Position numbers and translations under genes: made by a program
DNA from: Tritonibacter mobilis
Lineage (GTDB): Bacteria; Pseudomonadota; Alphaproteobacteria; Rhodobacterales; Rhodobacteraceae
Length of the DNA: 64,000 bases
Direction of reading: 5' to 3'
Assembly: GCF_001681715.1 (NCBI RefSeq)
Contig: NZ_LNWY01000014.1
Location: 186,001-250,000 of the forward strand
In this document: positions 46,109 through 55,740 of the stretch, in pieces
How the letters are laid out: the number at the start of each line of letters is the position of its first letter
Numbering within the stretch: position 1 is the first letter of the stretch
The notes under the pieces: generated by a model
Databases searched by the model: none
The model's input: only the letters and a program-made list of their open reading frames with translations
Told to the model about the DNA's origin: nothing

Positions 46109-47404
46109 ATGACCGATACACAGAAAACTGCCCAGCTCAGCCTGAATGGTGAGACTTACGATCTTCCCATCTTCTCGCCGTCTGCAGGGCCTGATGTTCT
46201 GGACATCCGCAAACTCTACGCGCAGGCCGGAGTTTTCACCTATGATCCGGGTTTCACCTCGACCGCGAGCTGTGACAGCACCATCACCTATATCGACGGT
46301 GACGAAGGCATCCTGCTGCATCGTGGTTACCCCATCGACCAACTGGCGGGTAAATCCCATTACCTAGAGGTCTGCTATCTGCTGCTCTACGGTGAGCTGC
46401 CGACCGCGACCCAGCTTGAGGATTTTGAGACCCGTGTGACCCGTCACACCATGGTCCACGAGCAGATGCACAACTTCTTCCGTGGCTTCCGCCGTGATGC
46501 GCACCCGATGGCAACGCTCGTGGGTGTTGTTGGTGCCATGTCCGCGTTCTACCACGATTCCACCGATATCGCCGATCCGTGGCAGCGCGAAGTGGCGGCC
46601 ATCCGTCTGATCGCGAAGCTGCCGACCATCGCGGCGATGGCCTATAAATACTCCATCGGCCAGCCGTTTGTGTATCCGCGCAATGATCTGGATTATGCCG
46701 CGAACTTCCTGCACATGTGTTTCTCGGTTCCGGCAGAAGACTACAATGTCGACCCGATCCTGAGCCGTGCGATGGACCGCATCTTTACCCTGCATGCGGA
46801 CCACGAGCAGAACGCCTCAACCTCGACCGTGCGTCTGGCATCCTCCTCCGGTGCCAACCCGTTCGCCTGTATCGCCGCTGGCATCGCCTGCCTCTGGGGT
46901 CCCGCACATGGTGGTGCCAACCAAGCCTGCCTTGAGATGCTCAAGGAAATCGGCTCGGTTGATCGCATCCCTGAGTTTATCGCGCGCGCCAAGGACAAGA
47001 ACGATCCGTTCCGCCTGATGGGCTTTGGTCACCGTGTCTACAAAAACACCGACCCGCGCGCCAAGGTGCTGAAGCAATCCGCCGACGAGGTGCTGGAGCT
47101 TCTAGGTGTTGAGGACAACCCGCTCCTGCAGGTTGCCAAGGAACTGGAGCAAACCGCGCTCAACGATCCTTACTTCATCGAGAAGAAACTGTTCCCGAAC
47201 GTGGACTTCTACTCGGGCATCATCCTTGAGGCGATGGGCTTCCCGACCTCCATGTTCACCCCGATCTTTGCGCTGTCGCGCACCGTCGGCTGGATCTCCC
47301 AGTGGAAGGAAATGATCGGTGATCCACAGAACAAAATCGGCCGTCCGCGCCAATTGTATCTCGGTGAGACACAGCGCGATTATGTCGACATCGAAAACCG
47401 CTGA
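46109..47404 (+). CDS. gltA: Citrate synthase
   Basis: A 431-residue type II citrate synthase, the entry enzyme of the citric acid cycle. Segments include [15 protein letters not shown], the CoA-binding and catalytic His region [16 protein letters not shown] (about residue 265), and the signature [19 protein letters not shown] (about 305). The acid residue lies in [22 protein letters not shown] precedes the ATG. It is apparently monocistronic, with a hairpin after the gene. Confidence 0.97.
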   Translation: MTDTQKTAQLSLNGETYDLPIFSPSAGPDVLDIRKLYAQAGVFTYDPGFTSTASCDSTITYIDGDEGILLHRGYPIDQLAGKSHYLEVCYLLLYGELPTATQLEDFETRVTRHTMVHEQMHNFFRGFRRDAHPMATLVGVVGAMSAFYHDSTDIADPWQREVAAIRLIAKLPTIAAMAYKYSIGQPFVYPRNDLDYAANFLHMCFSVPAEDYNVDPILSRAMDRIFTLHADHEQNASTSTVRLASSSGANPFACIAAGIACLWGPAHGGANQACLEMLKEIGSVDRIPEFIARAKDKNDPFRLMGFGHRVYKNTDPRAKVLKQSADEVLELLGVEDNPLLQVAKELEQTALNDPYFIEKKLFPNVDFYSGIILEAMGFPTSMFTPIFALSRTVGWISQWKEMIGDPQNKIGRPRQLYLGETQRDYVDIENR

Positions 47405-47427
47405 TTACATTTGGTAATCTGCACGCC

Positions 47428-47453
47428 GCGCCGCCCGATCCCTTCGGGCGGCG
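47428..47453 (+). terminator. Hairpin after gltA
   Basis: The strong stem GCGCCGCCCGA / TTCGGGCGGCGC occurs 24 bases after the gltA stop. It is followed by AATTCATT and not a clean T-run, so terminator efficiency is uncertain. Confidence 0.6.
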
Positions 47454-47693
47454 CAATTCATTAAAGCACTGAAAACAAACACATCTAGACATTCTGAATT
47501 ATCAATTCGAAGAGATTGTTGTCAGTTTGGAAACTTTTCGTTTTCTTAAATGAAGCATAAAATTGTCCGCGCATCAGAGTTTTGCCGTAAACAATTCATG
47601 AATTTGCCAGCTATGCCGCAGCGACGCGGTGGACCTGGGCACTGATTTTTCTTGAACCGGCCGGATTTGCGAATAGGCCAGTGGAGTAAACCA

Positions 47694-48707
47694 ATGTTGA
47701 TGCTTGCAATGATCGGCACGCTTGCCGTTGTGGGCGCGTTCATCGCGCTGGATGACGATGGGGATGACCTCAACGAGGATAACACCCCCGATAACATCTT
47801 GAACGGGACCGCAGAAGGCGAACAACTTGACGGCACCGAAGGGCGGGATCTGATTTCGCTCGGTGAAGGGGATGACCGCAGCTTTGGCGGTGATGGCAAT
47901 GACACCATCAACGGCGAAGAAGGGGCGGACGCGCTTCACGGCGAGAACGGGGCCGATGACCTGTACGGCGGCGAAGGAACCGACGATCTCTATGGCGGCG
48001 CAGGCGATGACTTCATCTCTGGTGGCGCGGATGCCGATATCCTCGAAGGTGGGTCCGGCGATGACCGGATGACCGGTGGCGGCGGCCTTGATGTGCTGCG
48101 CGGGGGCGAAGGAAACGACACCATGAACGGTAGTCTCGGTCAGGATCTCCTCACTGGCGACGAAGGCAACGACAGCCTCAGCGGTGGCTATGGTTCCGAC
48201 GGTCTCTATGGCGGCACCGGCGCCGATACGCTCGATGGCGGTGCTGGTAATGATCTGTTGAATGGTGGGGACATGCTGATCGATCCAGCAAGCGCCTCCT
48301 CAATCACATTGCGCCAAATGTTCCTTGAGGGCGGCGCACCAAGCCAACTTGGCCTCGCGATTGAAGACGATGGCGAGAGCGACGTCCTGACCGGTGGCGA
48401 TGGCGACGATACGCTGATCGGTGGTGCGGGTGACATCCTCACAGGCGGTAGCGGCGTGGACGAGTATCGGCTTGGCGATTGGATGGACGCCGGAGAGGCT
48501 GCCATCATTCGTGACTTCGACGTGGAAGAGGAGGTTGTGTATTATGAATTTTCCGGCAGAGCACCGGATTTGGACTATACCCGTGTCGTTAATTCCGACG
48601 GGACATCCGATATCGAAGTGACCGTGAATGGCGAGGTTGTTGCCTACCTCGAAAACGCGGCTGAAGGCTTTGATTTGGCGTCCAATGTTCGCTTGGTTCC
48701 GGCTTGA
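47694..48707 (+). CDS. Short RTX-repeat calcium-binding protein
   Basis: A 337-residue protein. It starts with a hydrophobic segment (MLMLAMIGTLAVVGAFIAL) followed by an acidic region (DDDGDDLNED). About ten RTX nonapeptide repeats of the GGxGxDxUx type follow (for example GGEGTDDLYGGAGDDF and GGYGSDGLYGG) between residues 55 and 190, with two more near residue 240. These bind calcium in a parallel beta roll. The C-terminal 80 residues (DFDVEEEVVYYEFSG) resemble the type I secretion end of RTX proteins. The ATG at 47694 has GTGGAG upstream. No secretion ABC transporter is nearby. Confidence 0.87.
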   Translation: MLMLAMIGTLAVVGAFIALDDDGDDLNEDNTPDNILNGTAEGEQLDGTEGRDLISLGEGDDRSFGGDGNDTINGEEGADALHGENGADDLYGGEGTDDLYGGAGDDFISGGADADILEGGSGDDRMTGGGGLDVLRGGEGNDTMNGSLGQDLLTGDEGNDSLSGGYGSDGLYGGTGADTLDGGAGNDLLNGGDMLIDPASASSITLRQMFLEGGAPSQLGLAIEDDGESDVLTGGDGDDTLIGGAGDILTGGSGVDEYRLGDWMDAGEAAIIRDFDVEEEVVYYEFSGRAPDLDYTRVVNSDGTSDIEVTVNGEVVAYLENAAEGFDLASNVRLVPA

Positions 48708-48730
48708 TCCAAACGCCTGATTTCAAAACA

Positions 48731-48760
48731 AAAGCCGCCCTCAATCGGGGCGGCTTTTTC
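48731..48760. terminator. Bidirectional terminator between RTX and crotonase genes
   Basis: A GC-rich stem (AAAGCCGCCC / GGGGCGGCTTT) with flanking A and T runs separates the convergent genes at 48707 and 48781. Confidence 0.92.
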
Positions 48761-48780
48761 GTTGTTTTATAAAAGGTGGC

Positions 48781-49560
48781 TCAGCGCCCCTCAAAATCCG
48801 GTTTGCGCTTGTCCACAAAGGCGGTGACGCCTTCCATAAAATCCCGACTGCGGCCCAATTCACCCTGCAAATGCGCCTCCAGCGACAATTGATCAGGCAG
48901 GCTGTTGTTGGTGGATTGACGTAGCGCTTGCTTGATCGCGCCAAAGGCCTTTGAGGGCCCGCTGGCCAGATAGGATGCGCGCGCGCGCCAATGCGCCGCA
49001 AACTCCGCATCAGGCACCGCTTCCCAGATCATGCCCCAGTCGCTGGCCTGACGGGCCGAGATCTTATCGGCAAACAGTGCCGCCCCCATGGCCTTGGCCA
49101 GTCCCATCTGGCGCGGCATGAACCACGTCCCACCTGCATCCGGCATCAGCCCGATCTTGGCAAAGGCCTGCAGGAAATAGGCGCTCTCATTGGCGATCAC
49201 CACATCTGCGGCCAGTGCCAGATTGGCGCCTGCACCAGCGGCGGGTCCGTTTACCGCAGAAATCGTTGGCACCGGACAGTTGTAGATCGCCTCCAGCATG
49301 GGGGTATATTCATCGCGCAGGGTGCGCTCCAGATCGATTTGGTTGCCGCTGGAGGATGCATCTTTAAGATCCTGACCGGTGCAAAACGCATTGCCCGCCC
49401 CGGTCAGCACCACCGCACGCGCCTCGGCTGCGGCCGCTTTCATCGCATGGGTGATCTCCGCCCGCATCTGGCTGGTGAGCGCATTCATGCTCTGCGGGCG
49501 GTTCAAGGTCACGGTCGCCAGCCCGTCTGCAAGCGAATACTGAATGTCGCGGTAGTCCAT
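48781..49560 (-). CDS. Enoyl-CoA hydratase/isomerase (PaaG-like crotonase)
   Basis: A 259-residue crotonase. The oxyanion-hole segments are AFCTGQDLKD (about residue 60) and NGPAAGAGANLALAAD (about 105). IGLMPDAGGTWFMPRQMGLA is the segment typical of PaaG-type epoxyphenylacetyl-CoA isomerases, with an acidic Asp in the catalytic region. No other phenylacetate genes are present, so generic enoyl-CoA hydratase remains possible. It is monocistronic. Confidence 0.9.
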   Translation of the reverse strand: MDYRDIQYSLADGLATVTLNRPQSMNALTSQMRAEITHAMKAAAAEARAVVLTGAGNAFCTGQDLKDASSSGNQIDLERTLRDEYTPMLEAIYNCPVPTISAVNGPAAGAGANLALAADVVIANESAYFLQAFAKIGLMPDAGGTWFMPRQMGLAKAMGAALFADKISARQASDWGMIWEAVPDAEFAAHWRARASYLASGPSKAFGAIKQALRQSTNNSLPDQLSLEAHLQGELGRSRDFMEGVTAFVDKRKPDFEGR

Positions 49561-49632
49561 GCGTGAAATATCCCTGTTCGAGTTATGCGCATGTTGACCT
49601 AAGCATCCGCCTGCGAAAAGACAAACGCCGCG

Positions 49633-50160
49633 TCAGGCAATCTGTGGCTTTTCTTGCGCTTTTTGCCGCTCTGCGAGGACTGACAGCAGCGCCGCGCCAT
49701 GTGCATCCATCGGTGTTTCGACTCGCGCATAGTCTGACCCATCGCGATTGCGGGTCAAAAGCTGCATCTCGATCAGGCTGCGCCGGATCTGAGCCGCATC
49801 GTGAAAGCTACAGTTCTCGTCAATCAGCGCCGAGATTTGCCGCTCGCTCCAGCGTTCACGGGCCGGCAGTCGCGCCCAGATCACCCAGAGGCATAACTCT
49901 CGCACCCCGCGCCGTGTCGGCCAGCTTTCCCAACGTCCACGACTGTCGAAATAGCGCGCCGCCCGCGCGATGCGCTTGTGGTCAATCTCTGGCGTGGGCG
50001 GGTTCTGGCTGCGCAGGTGCTGGAAATTGCGATACCCTGCAGCGCGGGCCACATGGTTCAGCATCTCCACATGGCCTGGTGCCTCGGTGAGGGCGTTGCG
50101 CAGCTGTTTGGCAAAATCTGACACATCGGGAATGGTCAGACGGATCACATCCTTGGACAT
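49633..50160 (-). CDS. DUF2087 domain protein
   Basis: A 175-residue protein. The N-terminal part (LTIPDVSDFAKQLRNAL) carries a predicted helical region, with HVARAAGYRNFQHLRSQ resembling a short DNA-binding or recognition motif. The C-terminal DUF2087 domain (RWESWPTRRGVRELCLWVIW, then WSERQISALIDENCSFHDAA and RRSLIEMQLL) is winged-helix-like. A transcriptional role is plausible, but the family is uncharacterised. GGAGG sits five bases before the ATG at 50160; two upstream ATGs are in frame. Confidence 0.82.
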   Translation of the reverse strand: MSKDVIRLTIPDVSDFAKQLRNALTEAPGHVEMLNHVARAAGYRNFQHLRSQNPPTPEIDHKRIARAARYFDSRGRWESWPTRRGVRELCLWVIWARLPARERWSERQISALIDENCSFHDAAQIRRSLIEMQLLTRNRDGSDYARVETPMDAHGAALLSVLAERQKAQEKPQIA

Positions 50161-50366
50161 CATGTCCTCCATTTATGCAGGATGCCGGGTATGGCTCAGG
50201 CCATACGGATGTCCGCCCTTGTCCAAAGGCACCCCGATCAGGAGTCCAATGACATGATGTTTAACGCAGGTTTAGCGCGTGGCGGAGCCTTGGTGAACTG
50301 CGGACCAGGTTCTCTTTAGCAAAGTGTGCCGATCGAGGCAATCCGCCCGCGTCCCGCTATCAGATG

Positions 50367-50834
50367 TCAGTCCTTGAGGATTTCCTTGAGGCGCGCCTCT
50401 TCGTCCTCTGTCAGGCCGTTGGACTCTGCCCCGCCCGCCGCCGTGGCGCGTTTGCGCAGATATAAAAGTGCGATCAGCAGCGCCAGCACCAGCATCATCG
50501 GTCCCGCCGCCCAGAGAATCCAGTTGGCCCCGCGCACCGTCGGTTTCAACAGCACATATTCGCCGTAGCGATCAACGATGAAATCTACGGCCTCTTCGTC
50601 GCTGTCTCCCGCCACCAGACGCTCGCGCACCAACAGGCGCAGGTCGCGAGCCAGATCGGCGTTGGATTCATCGATGCTTTCATTACGACACACAAGACAG
50701 CGCAGCCCTTCCGAGAGGGAGCGTGCGCGCTCTTCCAGCACCGGATCCTCCAGCACCTCATCCGGCTGCACCGCGTATGCAGGCGACAGGCTAAGGAGCA
50801 GGATTGCAAGACTTGCCTTGATGAAACGTATCAT
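50367..50834 (-). CDS. ccmH: Cytochrome c-type biogenesis protein CcmH
   Basis: A 155-residue periplasmic thioredox protein. It has a signal peptide (ASLAILLLSLSPAYA), the LRCLVCRNESIDES motif with the CxxC pair (about residue 45) that reduces apocytochrome c, and a C-terminal transmembrane helix (LWAAGPMMLVLALLIALLYL). It overlaps ccmF by four bases, the usual ccmFH order. Confidence 0.94.
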   Translation of the reverse strand: MIRFIKASLAILLLSLSPAYAVQPDEVLEDPVLEERARSLSEGLRCLVCRNESIDESNADLARDLRLLVRERLVAGDSDEEAVDFIVDRYGEYVLLKPTVRGANWILWAAGPMMLVLALLIALLYLRKRATAAGGAESNGLTEDEEARLKEILKD

Positions 50835-52795
50835 TCGGCGGGCACTCCCCGTGCGGGGGCTTTGCGTACACCGGCGGCGACGCGGAACCGGCGATCTGAG
50901 AGGCTTAGCAACCCGCCAAGCGCCATCAGGAGACAGCCCCCCCAGATCCAGTTGGCAAAGGGTTTGATATAGGTGCGCATGGTGAAGCCGCCGCTGTCCT
51001 GCGCATCGCCCAACACCACATAAAGATCACGGGTGAACCGGTAATCAATCGCCGCCTCGGTGGTGGGCATCTGCGCCACTGGGTAGACCCGCTTTTCAGG
51101 CCGCAGAGTGGCCACCTTGCTGCCGTTTCGCGATACCTCAACCACGCCCATAGTGGTAAAATAATTGGGGCCTCGCCCCTCTTCGACCGAGGTCAGCACC
51201 ATATCGTAAGAGCCAACACGGAAGGGTTCATTCAGGTTGGCGACACGGATGTCCTCGGTCTGCCATGCTGTGAGTCCCGCGATTGCAAAGATGGTCACAC
51301 CAAGCCCCGCATGGGCGACGGCCTTACCCCAATCCGCGCGCGGCAGACGCATCAGGCGCGACAGGCGATCAGAGCGCCCTGCCCGCTGCAACAGATCCGT
51401 TGCCGCTCCGCTGACGATCCACGCACCAAGCATCGCGCCAACCGGGCCAAGCAGGCTCTTTTCGGTTTGCATCGTCCACGCCAGCCCGGCAACCGCCAGC
51501 GCCAGCGCAATCCCGTAGCGCAGGGTCCAGAGCGTCTTGGCCCCTTTGCCCCGTTTCCACGGCAGCATCGCACCAATCGGCAACAGCACCCCAAGCGCCA
51601 CCATGAAGGGTGGGAAAGCCGCATCAAAGAACGGCGCACCAACAGAAAGTTTGCGGTCAAACGCCATCTCGGCCACCACTGGCCAAAGCGTGCCAACAAA
51701 GACCACAAAGCAGCTCACCGCCAGAAGCAGGTTATTGGCCACCAGCGCGCTTTCGCGGCTCACCATGGAGAAGACACCCTTGGCCTCCATCGCCTGCGCG
51801 CGCAGTGCAAAGAGCAAGAGCGCGCCGCCGGTGAAAACAGCAAGGATCGCAAGGATCACCACGCCGCGCTCCGGGTCATTGGCGAAGGCATGCACCGAGG
51901 TCAGCAGACCGGAGCGGACAATAAATGTCCCGATCAGCGAGAACCCAAAGGCGAGGATCGCCAAGAGGATCGTCCAGCTCTTCAGGCTCTCGCGCTTTTC
52001 CACCACGATGGCCGAATGCAGCAGGGCCGCCGCCAAGAGCCACGGCATGAAGGAAGCGTTCTCGACCGGATCCCAGAACCAGAAGCCCCCCCAGCCGAGT
52101 TCATAATAGGCCCACCACGATCCCAGCGCGATGCCGATGGTCAGGAAGATCCACGCCGCCAAGGTCCAAGGCCGCACCCAGCGCCCCCATGCCGCATCAA
52201 CACGCCCCTCGATCAAGGCCGCGACCGCGAAGGAAAACGCCATCGAGAGGCCCACATAGCCGAGGTATAGAAATGGTGGATGGAAGGCGAGGCCCGGATC
52301 TTGCAGCAGCGGGTTCAGATCCTGCCCGTCAAATGGTGGATTTACCAGCCGCAGGAACGGGTTGGACGTAAACAGGATAAAGCCGAAAAACGCCACGCCA
52401 ATCGCTGCCTGCACACTTAGCACGCGCGCCTTCAGCGTCGGCGGCAAGCCTCCGCCAAACACCGAGGCCGTGGCGCCAAAGAGGCTCACAATCAGCACCC
52501 ACAGCAACATGGAGCCCTCGTGGTTCCCCCATGTGCCGGAAATTTTGTAGAGCATGGGTTTGGCGGAATGGCTGTTGAGCGCAACAAGCCGCACCGAGAA
52601 ATCCGAGGTTACAAAGGCCCACATCAACGCGCCAAAGGAAAAGGCGGTAAACAGGAACTGCGCCTGCGCGGCGGGTTCTGCGACAGCCATCCATCCGGGC
52701 CAGCGGTTGTGCGCGCCAATCAGGGGCACGACCATCTGAACGATGGCGATCATGAAGGCTAGGATAAGGGCGAAGTGACCGAGCTCTGTAATCAT
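50831..52795 (-). CDS. ccmF: Heme lyase CcmF
   Basis: A 654-residue membrane protein with about 13-15 transmembrane helices that attaches heme to apocytochrome c. The signature WGGFWFWDPVENASFMPWL (about residue 230) is the WWD domain, flanked by conserved His residues; TWGNHEGSMLLWVLI is a second family motif. It is complete and overlaps ccmH downstream. A holin gene lies only 75 bases upstream on the same strand. Confidence 0.96.
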   Translation of the reverse strand: MITELGHFALILAFMIAIVQMVVPLIGAHNRWPGWMAVAEPAAQAQFLFTAFSFGALMWAFVTSDFSVRLVALNSHSAKPMLYKISGTWGNHEGSMLLWVLIVSLFGATASVFGGGLPPTLKARVLSVQAAIGVAFFGFILFTSNPFLRLVNPPFDGQDLNPLLQDPGLAFHPPFLYLGYVGLSMAFSFAVAALIEGRVDAAWGRWVRPWTLAAWIFLTIGIALGSWWAYYELGWGGFWFWDPVENASFMPWLLAAALLHSAIVVEKRESLKSWTILLAILAFGFSLIGTFIVRSGLLTSVHAFANDPERGVVILAILAVFTGGALLLFALRAQAMEAKGVFSMVSRESALVANNLLLAVSCFVVFVGTLWPVVAEMAFDRKLSVGAPFFDAAFPPFMVALGVLLPIGAMLPWKRGKGAKTLWTLRYGIALALAVAGLAWTMQTEKSLLGPVGAMLGAWIVSGAATDLLQRAGRSDRLSRLMRLPRADWGKAVAHAGLGVTIFAIAGLTAWQTEDIRVANLNEPFRVGSYDMVLTSVEEGRGPNYFTTMGVVEVSRNGSKVATLRPEKRVYPVAQMPTTEAAIDYRFTRDLYVVLGDAQDSGGFTMRTYIKPFANWIWGGCLLMALGGLLSLSDRRFRVAAGVRKAPARGVPAE

Positions 52796-52870
52796 ACCTG
52801 CTTCTATATCCGTCTCTCAGATCATCGCCAATCACATTCGCCCGCGTCCCCGCGCCGCAGGGGGTGGGCT

Positions 52871-53407
52871 TCATGCACCGCGATTTTGATGCCATTCCAC
52901 GAGCGCGGGATTATCAGCACTGTCGTTTTCTCTTTTCTTATCAGAAGACCGCGCGACTGTTTTCAACTGCTCGATATTCTCAACCGCCTGCGGCACCCGC
53001 GCAAGGCTGCGTGCGATGCCTTCTTGAAAGGCTTGTGTCTTGGCCTGACTGCGCGCGCCAAAATAAAACGACACCACGATCCCCAAGAGCCACCAAAGGG
53101 GTTCGGGCACTAGGGCCACGCCCTGCATGCGGGCCGCAAACCACAGCGGGTCCACCATCGCCGCCACCATCAGCCCCAGCGTCCCCAGCGCCAGCATCGG
53201 GCGCGGCAGACGGTTGACCCCATCCATAAAGCGATCAAAGCCGCTTCTCTGCCCTGTAAATTCGGCTGCGAACTGCGCCAGCGCTGCGCCTTGCAGGTCA
53301 TGCGCCCGCACCGCCGCCTGTTCGCTGTTTTCGCGAAAGACCTCTGCGGTCTCGCGGATCACATTGCGCCGATTGCCAAAGAGCATCTCCCAAAGTGTTG
53401 AAAACAT
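52871..53407 (-). CDS. GTA-type three-TM holin
   Basis: A 178-residue protein of the gene-transfer-agent holin family. The N-terminal helical region (AEVFRENSEQAAVRA) precedes two or three membrane segments (PMLALGTLGLMVAAMVDPLWF and LWWLLGIVVSFYFGA) and a charged C-terminal tail. Holins make the inner-membrane hole that lets endolysin reach the peptidoglycan. In Rhodobacter capsulatus the GTA holin and endolysin genes lie away from the structural cluster; this pair fits that. AAGGAGG precedes the ATG. Confidence 0.87.
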   Translation of the reverse strand: MFSTLWEMLFGNRRNVIRETAEVFRENSEQAAVRAHDLQGAALAQFAAEFTGQRSGFDRFMDGVNRLPRPMLALGTLGLMVAAMVDPLWFAARMQGVALVPEPLWWLLGIVVSFYFGARSQAKTQAFQEGIARSLARVPQAVENIEQLKTVARSSDKKRENDSADNPALVEWHQNRGA

Positions 53408-53417
53408 GAAACCTCCT

Positions 53418-54026
53418 TCACGACCAATGCGCTGTGCGGGACTGAAACTCTGCCGAGGTCATGTGATAGCGCGGCGCGATGAAGTCTTCGGCGCGACGAA
53501 TCCAGCCGCCCTTGCCGCCCGCCCGGGTGCGGGCATATTTGCGGCTGCGTGGGCGGCGATCCGCAAGATCAAAGTAGTAGTTCCGGCGCGCAATCCCATA
53601 GGCATTGACCAACGCCTCCATATTGACTTGCCCTGCGGCCTGCGCCGCCTTGGCCGTCTGCGGCCCCATGGCGCCATCAACCCGCAGGTCATAGCCCATC
53701 TCGCACAACAGCTCTTGCAGGATGCGCACCGCGTTGGCGCCCGCGTTGACATGCATGTCAAAGACGCTGGCCTGAAGCGGCTCTGGCAGCAGATGCAGAC
53801 GCGGGCGGCGGAAGTATTCGCGCAGGAAAATCTCTTCGGCTTGCGCGCGATCCAGCGCCTTGACGTCACGCCGATCCACCGCGCCGTCACCGGTCAGATC
53901 AAGGCCAAGCCGGCGCAGCGTGTGAATAGTCACGCCATGTTTGGTCGCCCCGCCGGGATCGTCGGGGTCATTCACATAGCCGCCTTCACGGGCGACAATC
54001 TCTCGGGTGATTTTTGCGACATCCAT
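53418..54026 (-). CDS. GTA-type endolysin, glycoside hydrolase family 108
   Basis: A 202-residue muramidase-type endolysin. The GH108 signature IVAREGGYVNDPDDPGGATKHGV (about residues 9-31) contains the catalytic Glu (REGGY), and the C-terminal part (about 110-175, DLRVDGAMGPQTAKAAQAAG) is a peptidoglycan-binding domain. There is no signal peptide, so export must depend on the adjacent holin gene 11 bases downstream. GGAGG precedes the ATG. Together they form the lysis cassette of a gene transfer agent. Confidence 0.92.
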   Translation of the reverse strand: MDVAKITREIVAREGGYVNDPDDPGGATKHGVTIHTLRRLGLDLTGDGAVDRRDVKALDRAQAEEIFLREYFRRPRLHLLPEPLQASVFDMHVNAGANAVRILQELLCEMGYDLRVDGAMGPQTAKAAQAAGQVNMEALVNAYGIARRNYYFDLADRRPRSRKYARTRAGGKGGWIRRAEDFIAPRYHMTSAEFQSRTAHWS

Positions 54027-54169
54027 GCAAGATCCTCCAATCGGGAACTGGCAGGAAGACTAGCATTGGGGCCTTGAGAACAGGTGCGGTCGGCGTGCGC
54101 CAGATACGCAACGCGCCCGTGCGAAGACCGCCGGACGCGTTATAAAACCAGAGGCATGCATCGAGAAAA

Positions 54170-54613
54170 TCAGCTCTCGTCTTCGCGGTAGACACCCTGT
54201 TCCTTCAGGGCATCCACCACTTCTTTGGGCATGTAGGTTTCATCATGTTTTGCAAGGATTTCAGAGGCTTCGAAGACACCGTTGATATAACGCCCGGTGC
54301 CCACCATGCCCTGGTTTTCCTCAAACAGATCCGGCAACACCCCGGTGAATGTCACCGGCACGCTGGCCCCGCCATCGGTCACGGAAAACAGCACCGCCTC
54401 ACCTTGACCGCGTTGCAGGCTGCCTTCTTCGACCAAACCGCCGATGCGAAAGGTCTCGGTCGGATCGGGCGGCGTCTCCATCACCTGACTGGGCGAACGG
54501 AAGTAGTTGATGCCATCGCGCATCGCATATCCGATGAGCGCCGTGGACCCGATTAGGGCCACGGTCGCAAGCGCTATGATCTGGATTCGCCGCTGCTTCT
54601 TCAGGGACTTCAT
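54170..54613 (-). CDS. ccmE: Heme chaperone CcmE
   Basis: A 147-residue membrane-anchored heme chaperone. The N-terminal transmembrane helix is IQIIALATVALIGSTALIGYAM. The OB-fold domain ends with the heme-binding His in LAKHDETYMPKEV (about residue 123), attached covalently to heme before transfer to CcmF. It is separated from ccmF by the endolysin and holin genes. argC lies 13 bases upstream on the same strand. Confidence 0.95.
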   Translation of the reverse strand: MKSLKKQRRIQIIALATVALIGSTALIGYAMRDGINYFRSPSQVMETPPDPTETFRIGGLVEEGSLQRGQGEAVLFSVTDGGASVPVTFTGVLPDLFEENQGMVGTGRYINGVFEASEILAKHDETYMPKEVVDALKEQGVYREDES

Positions 54614-54626
54614 CTGGACCTCTTGT

Positions 54627-55655
54627 TCAAGGGAACAGCGGTGCCATCATCAGCCCGGCTGTTTCCTCTTCACCTAACATCAGGTTCGCATTCTGCAAGG
54701 CCTGACCGCTGCTACCTTTTGTCAGGTTATCAAGCGCCACGATGACAATTGCCCGCCCGTCGATGCGATCCCCCGTCACCCCGATATGAACGAAGTTCGA
54801 GCCGCGCACATGGTGGGTCGAGGGGGCCTCGCCAAAGGGCAGCAGCTCGACAAAGGGCTCATCGGCATAGGCCTTCGCAAAGGTCTCATAGATCTTTTGC
54901 GCATCGCCTTTGACATAGGTGGTCGCCAAGATCCCCCGGTTCACGGGCAGCAGATGCGGTGTGAATTGAACCTGCACGGGACGCCCCGCCAGCAGAGAGA
55001 ATTCCTGATCGAACTCGCCCTGATGTCGGTGGGTGCCGCCAATGGCATAGGCGTTGTAGCCCTCGCTCAGTTCCGCGTGCAGCAGGTTTTCCTTGAGCGC
55101 CCGCCCGGCGCCGGAGACTGCGCATTTCATATCCAGAATGATCTCATCCAGATCAATGACGCCCGCCGCGATCAGCGGCCGCAAGGCGAACTGCCCGGTT
55201 GCGGCGTTGCAGCCGGTGCCCGCCACCAGCCGCGCCGATCTGATCTCGTCGCGGTAGAATTCGGTGAGGCCATAGACCGCTTCTTTTTGCTGCTCCAGCG
55301 CCGCATGCGGGTTGCCATACCATTTTTGATAGGCGTCAGGGTCGCGCAGCCGGAAATCCGCCGATAGATCGACGATTTTCAGATCACCGGGCAGTTTGGC
55401 GATCACCTCCTGGCTGGTCTTATGCGGCAGCGCACAGAAACACAGATCGATCTGTGAGAAGTCGATTTCGTCGATCTTGCAAAGGGTTGGCAGCGAAAGG
55501 TGACGCAGATGCGGGAACACATCTGCCATCTCCATGCCTGCCTTGCGCTCGGCGGCGAGCGCTTTGATGGTGATGTTCGGGTGCTGAGAAATCAGCCGGA
55601 TCAGCTCTGCGCCGGTGTAGCCGGACGCACCAAGGATTGCCACGTTATGGGTCAT
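54627..55655 (-). CDS. argC: N-acetyl-gamma-glutamyl-phosphate reductase
   Basis: A 342-residue enzyme of arginine synthesis. The NADP-binding start is [17 protein letters not shown], the catalytic Cys lies in [15 protein letters not shown] (about residue 150), and [16 protein letters not shown] supplies the active-site His. It is the first gene of the minus-strand array with ccmE. Confidence 0.96.
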   Translation of the reverse strand: MTHNVAILGASGYTGAELIRLISQHPNITIKALAAERKAGMEMADVFPHLRHLSLPTLCKIDEIDFSQIDLCFCALPHKTSQEVIAKLPGDLKIVDLSADFRLRDPDAYQKWYGNPHAALEQQKEAVYGLTEFYRDEIRSARLVAGTGCNAATGQFALRPLIAAGVIDLDEIILDMKCAVSGAGRALKENLLHAELSEGYNAYAIGGTHRHQGEFDQEFSLLAGRPVQVQFTPHLLPVNRGILATTYVKGDAQKIYETFAKAYADEPFVELLPFGEAPSTHHVRGSNFVHIGVTGDRIDGRAIVIVALDNLTKGSSGQALQNANLMLGEEETAGLMMAPLFP

Positions 55656-55740
55656 GTCGAGACCTCGAATTGTTCATGTGTCAGTAGGGCCTGCGTCAGT
55701 CGCAGACAGGAAATCAAGTTGGACGTGAGGGTATAATCCC

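Noticed and set aside
53986-54195. Sixty-nine-codon minus-strand frame between ccmE and endolysin
   Set aside because: It overlaps both flanking genes, has no ribosome binding site and no recognisable features; the gap is more likely a promoter region.
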